Source of the DNA: Perkinsus olseni
Taxonomy: Eukaryota; Perkinsozoa; Perkinsida
Assembly (NCBI GenBank): GCA_013115125.1
Contig: JABANN010000412.1
Location: 1 to 31,563, forward strand
Direction: 5' to 3'
DNA: 31,563 nucleotides
How positions within the stretch are numbered: position 1 is the stretch's first letter; every line of letters begins with the position of its first letter. Both the position numbers and the translations under genes were made by a program. Shown here in pieces: positions 9,057 through 16,156 of this stretch. The notes below the pieces were generated by a model, which made no database searches, had not been told where the DNA came from, and worked only from the letters and a program-made list of their open reading frames with translations.

Positions 9057-10334
9057 TTGTACATCGCCGGGTGCTTCGCGAAACGCGTTTGATAAAGTTC
9101 GGGTTTCGCTCACTGACAGTTGAGAGCGAGATTTAGAAACCTACAAGGACCATACGTGTTGCATCCGAAGTTTCCTCTTGGCTTATCCTTACAATAACCG
9201 CCACTTGTATTGGAATCAGCTAGCCTGAGCTTAACTCACATCTTGCCCTGTGATTTTGTATAGCTGCCATATAAGACCGTAGTTTATGGATATATAGTCT
9301 TACAAAACCAACAACGAAATCAGTGATTCAGAGCACGCACAATGTCCGAACAAGGCGGGAGGCGGACAGGCCGTAACCGCCTGTGCCACATCCTGTTCCC
9401 TGAGGTAACTGCACATTGATTGTGCAACAATAATGCCCCCTCTTGTCTCCTGTTGCGCGCCGTAAGATACCTCCGATGCCGCTGGTGATTTTCCTCAAGG
9501 ATTGTCCTCGAGGGTTTTACTCTCTTCTTAAACGGCGAATCACCATTTTTAAGAAGTGCCTTTACTTCTATACCGGCAGCCGGTAGCCAAGTGGCTTGAG
9601 CCGCTTAAGCCGCTACTTTGTCTCACAAAGTGAGCTAACTTGAAGCCGGGGCTCTTCAGAAGGTGATTGCATTTGAGGAGTTCGGGAACAACTATAAGCA
9701 ATAATTATTTAGCAATTTGCAACAGGCAAGCCTGCCGACTGTGAGACCTGATCTAAGCTGATCTAAGGTCTTGAATCGCGTGAAAGTCGATTCCAGAGTC
9801 GCTTTCAACTTACAGAACTATCGATGAGGTTCGATCCTCTTGTGTGACAGCGCTTGTGTGACGACCGATGCGCTTCAGCCAACACCCTCTCGGACACAGC
9901 TCCATAGTGTGAAGTTCACGAGCATAAACTACGTGAAGCTTGTATGTCTTTGGCAACCCCATAGCACACTCAATGACTTCAAGTTACAGTGTTACAGTGC
10001 CACGGTAGCTCTCATCATCAGAGGAGTGACATGGATTTGGCATCATGATGGGCGAAACGGCCAGCCTACAACAGTCGGACGTCAGAATCCGTCACTGTAG
10101 CGAAATTGAATCCACTTAGCGCGAACTTGATTCCCGCATTTCGTCGAAATTGGACTTACTTCAGGTGTGCCGCCGAAATTGATTGTACTATAGCGCGCGA
10201 CGGTGGAATTGATCCTGCTAAGGCATATCTTGGCGCGGGTGATCACTCGCCCTGCGAAATTGATCTTTCTGATCGCGAAATAGGCCTTTAAAAGGTGTAG
10301 GGAGACTCAGACCTAACGACTCACCAGCAGGCTT
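9057..10334. other. Intergenic region with short repeats
   Basis: No gene supported over 1.2 kb. It includes the palindrome TACCGGC A GCCGGTA (9571-9585), short tandem duplications such as TTACAGTG twice near 9983 and CTGATCTAAG twice near 9746, and a degenerate (G)AAATTGAT array from 10102 to about 10270. Confidence 0.5.
10102..10270. repeat. Degenerate AAATTGAT array
   Basis: Variants of GAAATTGA(A/T) occur at about 10102, 10123, 10146, 10174, 10205 and 10255, often followed within 20 bases by TAGCGCG- or CGCG-like words. Spacing grows from 21 to 50 bases. It could be a worn minisatellite or a cluster of binding sites; it sits upstream (on the minus strand, downstream) of the duplicated secreted-gene block. 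Confidence 0.4.
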
Positions 10335-10430
10335 GTGCCGAAGGCACAGTGCCTTCGAATTTAGTGGGTCTTTGCTATGAGCCAGGTAGCCGACAAAAAA
10401 GAGGGAGGCAATGAGGAGAATAGTCATCAT
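10335..10430 (-). pseudogene. 5' remnant of a 298-aa-type secreted gene
   Basis: The minus strand from 10430 or 10427 reads MTILLIASLFFVGYLAHSKD, matching the signal peptide MTIRLVASLFLAAFPAHG of the gene at 5611-6507. The DNA similarity covers the start codon and its 5' side (compare 6440-6560) and ends within the signal peptide region; nothing of the mature protein follows. It is head to head with the broken secreted copy at 10568, repeating the arrangement at 6507/7017 with the promoter region between them largely deleted. Confidence 0.65.
10339..10357. repeat. Palindrome CGAAGGCAC A GTGCCTTCG
   Basis: Perfect 9-base arms around a single A, lying exactly where similarity to the 298-aa gene ends. 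Confidence 0.7.
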
Positions 10431-10567
10431 TGAGGTGCAAAGTCCCAATCAAGAGAACCTGTATCGCATCTCGACCCAAAGAGAACCTGTCATATATAAC
10501 TCCTGGTTTTGTTGTAGGGATCGCGAATTCATCCTTGGCAGTTTTTGACTCTTCTCAACTCGCGTCA

Positions 10568-11134
10568 ATGACTCTCCTGGGTTACTTGGTCACTTTGACC
10601 CTGTCTTTGGCGATGTCTGTACGAAGTGGTACCGGTGGGGTCCTGGGCAGGGTCCCGGCTGGTCTTTCCCGGAAAGGCTTCTGTTATTAGTGATAACAGA
10701 AGTCTTCCCCGGCTGGACCGGTAGTAACTTGTTACGCATAAGCAGGGCTTTGGGGCGAAGAGTTTCGTCTGTCCTTCACTAACTCTTCCCATATGGCTTA
10801 CAGAGTGACTGAGTTTTTTATCCCCTCGCCTGGTAAGAGCAGGTTTCCCTCGATACAGGTCCGCGATATCCCCTACAAGTACAACGCCACTTCCGGTATC
10901 ATCGACGCCGATGCTGAGAGAATCAGGTATAATATCTTCTATCGTAACGTAAAATCCTCAGACAGGCATAGAATCCAGTACGATGAGTCGGAGGATGAAG
11001 TGAAGTTGAAGATAAGATATGAAGTGGTTCAGCGAAGGAAGTACCGAACATTCCGTTCGGAGCTTCCGAACAAGTGCAACACTAAGCGGGAGTTTACTCG
11101 AAAGGGGCAGTCTCTAGAAAATATATGGAATTGA
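10568..11134 (+). pseudogene. Broken copy of the 140-aa secreted protein gene
   Basis: The signal peptide MTLLGYLVTLTLSLAMSVRS is intact and nearly identical to that of the gene at 7017. After SGTG the sequence of the paralogues is interrupted by about 80 extra bases containing a forward, then an inverted, then a forward copy of the segment around DFCYY (10660-10740). Beyond it the family sequence resumes (EEFRLSFTNSSHMAY, VKSSDRHRIQYDES) and ends in an altered tail (FRSELPNKC instead of FRRCY). The interruption contains in-frame stops, so a full-length product is not expected. The most likely cause is a local fold-back copying event. Confidence 0.8.
10678..10702. repeat. Fold-back inverted duplication in the secreted gene copy
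   Basis: CTTCTGTTATTA and TGATAACAGAAG flank the single base G10690; 11 of 12 positions pair. The sequence continues to 10722 as a diverged reverse complement of the family segment that encodes GPAGKDFCYY. Confidence 0.7.
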
Positions 11135-11460
11135 GTTCTTTGTTAGTAGGAGGTTCCTACGGTAGGCAAACCGTGCGTGCACGGAACGAGGGATAACATG
11201 GCATAGCGTATATGCGATAGAATGTTCGGTAGAATGCTCGGATGTAGTAAGAAGTAAGATGTGCTTTCCTGGGGAAGAATAGCCAATACGCTACAAAGGG
11301 GTGCAAGCCTGTGCCGAAGGCCAGTTATAAGTCTCCACGGTTGCCGTATTTCCAACTGTGCCGGCTCAGCTAAACACTAGATGATGAACTCTACTCAGAG
11401 CGGTGCGATCAGAAACAGTGCGAAGCCCCACGAGCGGCATGAATAGTTTTCACGATGACA

Positions 11461-13085
11461 TCACTGTCCAGAAGCCTTCGATGGGCGGATATGGCCACAA
11501 TCACCAACCATAAGAGCTTTGACTCTGCCTTCCCTAGTGATATCAATCGCAGTTATCGAAGCAGGACTGAGCGTAAACCGCAGCCAGTAGGCAGAAGACA
11601 GCTGTAATGCTCGACATAGCTGATAAGACGAAGGGAAATATGATGACAATCTGCACTTAGCAGAACTTACGAAGTATCTTGTCTGATTGCCATGCCCGAC
11701 CAGAATATCGACTCCAACACGCTCATCGTTGTCATCATCCGTGGGCGTCTCACGGGACCGCTTTGACTTCTTCTCTCGCGCGGGAGGCGGCGTGTTTGCC
11801 GACGAGCTTGGCTTATCGAAATATGTGCGGAATCTGAGTTGGAATGCAGCACCTGGCACGACACGACAAACCAAGATTTGCATACTGATCGGTTACTATG
11901 AGCCGATAACAACGTTCCATTATCCATGATCCATCCTACCCGGACTCGAGGCGAGCCGTTTCTTCGGGTACTATCATGTCCGGCGTCAGGGTTGAAACAG
12001 CAGGATCCTGAGCACAGTATGAGCGTGCCGACGCTGGTCTTCGAGGTCTACGATGAGCAAACTGTGATATCTTATTATCTCTGTATTTTGCGAGTAGTGC
12101 TATCCGTCAGGACCCGGAATTCAAACGGAATGAGTCTGTTACCCCTAGGATTCCTCGGCGAGGAATAACCCTTCGTGACGAAGTGCGTAGACGGGGCACT
12201 ATCGGGAGGGCCAGCTAGCGGCCCGATTCTTCATGATCGATCAGCGCAAAGGGATGACCCACCGGCATCTCGGGAAAGCCTTCGTCCAGCAATGGTGTTG
12301 GCTCCAGCTCAACCTTCAATCGCGCTGCGATGATCTCAGCTGAGGACCTACTCGGTGCAGCACCACTCGTGATTCCAATTCCACAGACGCCTTGTAGTGC
12401 TTGTAGTTTGCGGTTGTTTATATTACGCGGCTTCATCAGAGGACGAATGCGCAATAGCTCGGATCTCGCCCCCTGCTTCAGTGACTATTGACGCGATTCG
12501 CTCAGCTGTGAGCTCCATTTCCTTCCTTCCGGCGTCGGATAACTGCGTCTTGTCGCTGAACAAGAACTACAACTAGCATCTGGGTGCCCTTCGACCCCCC
12601 TAGTAGGGCGGCCCTACCTGACGCTCTGGACACTCCCATGTCGCACCATGAGAATCAGCCTGCGGGTGATGCCGCGTTCGTGCTCCCATCTGAAAGAACG
12701 ACCGCACCTTTGCCTTTCGCACAGACCACGATGCCATCGTGACGATGGTTACTGCTTGCGCTTGGCTCTGAGGCTTTCATCGATGGCGGGCTGCACGAGC
12801 ATGTCCGAGTCGTCCAGAAGCTCATAGGAGTCCCACTCTGAGAGCGCACGCCCCACGTAAGCACCCCCAGGTTGCGTTATGACCAACCGGCCTACCTGGG
12901 TCCCAATATAAGCCAGCTTTAACGGCAGAATCGATCTGCTCAAGATTGCTCCAAACTATGTAGTCGTACACGACGTTTCCAACGGCGACAGCTGAGAGCT
13001 CTTATACCCAAATTCGCTTCCTCCTGACTCACGACTTACATATTCCAGTGAAACCGAGAAGCACAGCTAAATGCTTGAACTGCAT
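11461..13085 (-). CDS. PGAM5-like: PGAM5-like mitochondrial protein phosphatase, nine exons
   Basis: Nine exons (13085-13040, 12991-12896, 12837-12753, 12689-12618, 12555-12427, 12347-12263, 12007-11940, 11833-11671, 11619-11461) join in phase across GT-AG introns to 903 bases, 300 residues. Residues 1-25 form a membrane anchor (HLAVLLGFTGISVAVGNVVY). YWDPEWDSY follows, matching the WDPNWD assembly motif of animal PGAM5. Then come the histidine-phosphatase landmarks: LILMVRHGSV (catalytic His), LSDAGR, IRAIAHSSSDEA, LLDEGFPEMPDP (catalytic acid Glu), VDILVGHGNQTRY (second His), LCRALQLSSAYWLRFTLSPASIT and GDCGHIRP. PGAM5 is a Ser/Thr/His phosphatase of mitochondrial membranes. Odd points: Arg is replaced by Glu at the SSxxRA site (SSSDEA), a normally conserved phosphate-binding residue, and a Lys/Arg then Asp-rich insert (about residues 195-220) interrupts the domain. 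Activity is therefore uncertain. It is convergent with the broken secreted copy at 10568. Confidence 0.88.
12150..12183. repeat. Two neighbouring single-base-centre palindromes in a PGAM5 intron
   Basis: ATTCCTCG G CGAGGAAT (12150-12166) and CTTCGT G ACGAAG (12171-12183) lie in intron 6 of the PGAM5-like gene. A third, CCATCGT G ACGATGG (12734-12748), lies in intron 3. Confidence 0.7.
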
Positions 13086-13346
13086 CTTAGATCCCGCCTT
13101 AGCCTTGGTCGACGGTTGTGCGCTGGCGACTACTGCGAATCGGCGGCCGACAAAGCGCAGTCTCGGGTTCACGAACATAGTGGAGAAAAAGTCAAGCCGC
13201 TCCTAACGATGCGTGTTAAGGAAGACTCGAGGGACGCGGCCCTCATCAAATTACATCCCAGTCGCAACCCGTTCGAACTCAGGAACCCAAGAACTCTAAC
13301 GTTTTTTGAAACCCTGCAATACTAGTCTACGGTACCCATTGGTCGG

Positions 13347-14639
13347 TTAATTGAATGACATCTGAAAGACAACATTACATGACGCTGCACCCATTCTCAG
13401 GTTCAGAGCTATCATCCGAGTCGGGGCCGTCGGATTGCGGTCCTTCAACGGCGCCGGTCTGCACTTATCGAGGTGCTTCTGCCAGTTGCCACGCCTCTTA
13501 TACGCCTTACCACAATTTTCACAGGTATACCCTTCAGTGGCAGTGACCAGCGAGAACGTCATCGAGTAGAGGCGACCTTCGATACGGGCGCGATCCTGAA
13601 TGTCCTCGACTGCCTGCGGACCGTCGTTCATACGTCTATCCCACTGCTCTCGAATGTGCTCCGAGTCGTTCTTCCGGCCGAACATCATGATCACACGACG
13701 ATCTTGTGTCACCGTCATGGCCTTGCCGGCGATGTAGTCAGCCTGTACGTTTCGCAGGAAACAACCTGTACGCATGTTGAGCAAACCGATGCCAACAGTG
13801 TAGCCGCGATAGAGAGTGTCCACGAAGGCAACCACTACAGTGTCCTTGGCAGCCGGACAGTACTTCACAACGTCAGGACTGAAACGCTTCATTTTCTTCT
13901 CCCACATTCGACCGAATACATGCTCATCATCAACCTCATCCTTGAAGAGAACGACGCGATCAGTGGCACCGAAAAGGCCGTTGGAAGGGATGAACACGAA
14001 TTCGATCGGCTTGGTCGCCACCCTGGCATCAAGATTCGCCACCGAACAGAAGACGTCGTAGTCGTCCCACTTGCCACTTACCGGGTCGTAGACATACACC
14101 CAGGATCTAGTGGGTTGCCAGAAGACCAGATGGTCGTCTGAAACGCAGGGCTCATCGGGCACTAAGAACTCGGGGATCTCGAGATCCCCCAACGGCTCAG
14201 CGTCAGCACTGATGGGTTGTCGCGAGATCCATCTGTCGTCGATGTCTTCCAGGTAGTACATGATGTCATGGCAGAAGCAGATCCATACCGGTCGACGGGC
14301 CTTCTCATGATGGAACAGCCAGCGAGGTGAGCCGAGGTTCTTTGAGTCCATTATAACCGTGCGAGCCTCGCCATAGAGCTTGTTCAGGGTGTCCAGACCC
14401 ATCAAAATCCCCGGACGGATCTCCTGGATATACTCGATACTCGAATCCTTTTCCATCTTATCAGCTTTCTCAAATTTGATGCCAGTGGGCTCACTCTCAG
14501 TAGGGATGAACTGCCATACCATCGACGCCACATCGTGAAGTGGTGAAGGGAGCTTCGAACGGAGGTAGAGCACTCTGATTATACCCTCTGATCGAGGGAC
14601 GGATTTCGGCAGCTTCAGGATGCGCCGAGTGCTCAGCAT
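13347..14639 (-). CDS. Hypothetical 430-aa protein with a C-terminal C2HC finger
   Basis: A long intronless minus-strand frame. The first ATG is at 14639 and gives MLSTRRILKLPKSVPRSEG, a basic start without a hydrophobic signal. The middle is rich in short beta-type segments with aromatic repeats (RPVWICFCHDIMYYL, HLVFWQPTRSWVYVYDP, YDPVSGKWDDYDV), reminiscent of kelch or F-box-associated propeller blades, though no blade consensus is firm. Near residues 373-393 is a zinc-finger-like C-x2-C-x12-H-x3-C starting TCENCGKAYKRRG, so the last ligand is Cys rather than His. The protein may bind nucleic acid or protein partners. I do not recognise the family. Coding is supported by length and composition alone, since no paralogue lies in the window. 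Confidence 0.75.
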   Translation of the reverse strand: MLSTRRILKLPKSVPRSEGIIRVLYLRSKLPSPLHDVASMVWQFIPTESEPTGIKFEKADKMEKDSSIEYIQEIRPGILMGLDTLNKLYGEARTVIMDSKNLGSPRWLFHHEKARRPVWICFCHDIMYYLEDIDDRWISRQPISADAEPLGDLEIPEFLVPDEPCVSDDHLVFWQPTRSWVYVYDPVSGKWDDYDVFCSVANLDARVATKPIEFVFIPSNGLFGATDRVVLFKDEVDDEHVFGRMWEKKMKRFSPDVVKYCPAAKDTVVVAFVDTLYRGYTVGIGLLNMRTGCFLRNVQADYIAGKAMTVTQDRRVIMMFGRKNDSEHIREQWDRRMNDGPQAVEDIQDRARIEGRLYSMTFSLVTATEGYTCENCGKAYKRRGNWQKHLDKCRPAPLKDRNPTAPTRMIALNLRMGAASCNVVFQMSFN

Positions 14640-16156
14640 TCTATTCAAAATCAACTGATCAGGAGCCTTTGTATGTGATCGAGTGTGCTGCGATTCCGTT
14701 GAGCACCCCTAGCGCGTGCGATTGAAGAGCCGTTGAGAAGAGAGACATAACTGTCCACCAAGAGATATCGTCGACAGCGGGACGCAGGCTGCGTTCGGAA
14801 CGCGACCTGCCGCTCTAACTTAATTCGATACTGACCAGACGCAAATGCGGCAAACCTTTTGCAGCAGAAGTTCACACCTCGACGCTCTCCGAACCGCTCT
14901 GCGATCGGTTAGAGTGGGCCTGACAGTCGGGCCCACTCACTGAGTCGACTACGCGACTTGCAGCGTATACCAGAGTTAAAACCCATCGATTAATCATATG
15001 AATTGAGAGAACACTGGGCAGAGCTTCAGAGACAACGGCCGTTGCGGAGCAAACAGGGAAAATGACATGGTGCAGTTGGGTCCGATGGATTCTCTCCGAA
15101 GCTTCTAAAGTTCTACTCAATTCTGGACAATCCTCGTGTTGTAGTTGTAAAATTCAAAAGCGATGATACCGAAGGACAGCCGCTGTCCACACTGTGGACA
15201 ATTCCCAGCGATCAAGTAGTTGCTGGGCAACTACATGATCGCTGGGCGAAACTGGATCCAATGGAAGCCATATTGGGAGGGACCATATTGGTCTACATCA
15301 TAGACAGGAGCGAAGCTTAAACGGGCCACTACGGTGTTTGAAGAACTTCTCTCACGGCCCGTGAGTCACGGGAGCATCTTCTGCCCTCTTAGAGGGTCCC
15401 TCTAAACACTCGTTTTCTTCATACCTCAGTCTCCGACGCTTCATCCGAGGTCTTCAGGCTGCCGCCAACCGAAGTCAACCAAAAACCTTCTAGTAGCTCT
15501 GAGGCACGGTATCAATGTAACTGACAAGGTAAATGGAACACCGATCACCTGGTCGTTATAATTTTGTGCCCTCCTCGCAGCCAGACTTTGTACTGTGTCG
15601 CGACCCCATTACTTTTTCGAAGCCTGCCCAAGTGTTTAATACACGCGGTTTATCAGGCTGCCTTCTCCAGGCTGTTTCAGCCTGGAACTTTGAGGAGCGC
15701 TTTTGCACGTTGACTCATTCTGGGAAATCAGCGCCCCCTAAGTTCATAGGAAGCAGCAGTCTATCAAACGCTCTCTGCGTATACAGCTCATTGTTACTTC
15801 CCTCAATTGAAAGAAACCGCAGCGGCGCAAGTCGCGTGCATGCGTGCTGCGAGGATAACTATAGCATCTCGCCGTGATGCACCGGCCTACACGCCTGGTG
15901 TATTACACCATCACTGTCATTCTTCAATAGAGAGGGGTCAGAGCGATTAACCGTGGATTCAGTGCTTGCAAATGAACCAAGGCCTGGCAAAATCTAACGG
16001 GATCTTGCGCACTTGGTCATTCCTCAACCCGTAACCATCCTCCACCGAGGAAGCCTTCGGATGAAGCCTATTCATCCCTTTAACGTACCTGGGTAATTCA
16101 GTGAGGTTAAGTGAGGATATCCACATTGTCAAAGCCTTCGAGGTTTCCCTTCCTTC
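14640..16156. other. Intergenic region with hairpins
   Basis: No gene supported. It contains a 20-base-arm hairpin (15204-15246), TGTCCAC-ACT-GTGGACA (15184-15200), and the single-base-centre palindromes CTCACGG C CCGTGAG (15351-15365) and AGAGGG T CCCTCT (15391-15403). A plus-strand ORF of 114 codons at 15533-15877 has no recognisable feature. Confidence 0.5.
15204..15246. repeat. Long hairpin, 20-base arms and 3-base loop
   Basis: CCCAGCGATC at the left pairs through to GATCGCTGGG at the right. Nineteen of 20 positions pair and the loop is TGG. It lies in non-coding DNA between the finger-protein gene and the fluoride channel. There is no U-tract after it, so a bacterial-type terminator is not implied; it may be another fold-back product. 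Confidence 0.7.

Noticed and set aside
11543-11617. Minus-strand 24-codon ORF reading like a signal peptide (MSSITAVFCLLAAVYAQS), also at 8394-8468
   Set aside because: It is an out-of-frame reading of PGAM5 exon 9; the other frame gives LCRALQLSSAYWLRF, which matches the PGAM5 family and joins in phase to exon 8.
13473-14141. Plus-strand ORF of 222 codons
   Set aside because: It lies antisense to the finger-protein gene, has low-complexity composition (His/Thr/Leu rich) and no motif; a shadow of the minus-strand frame.
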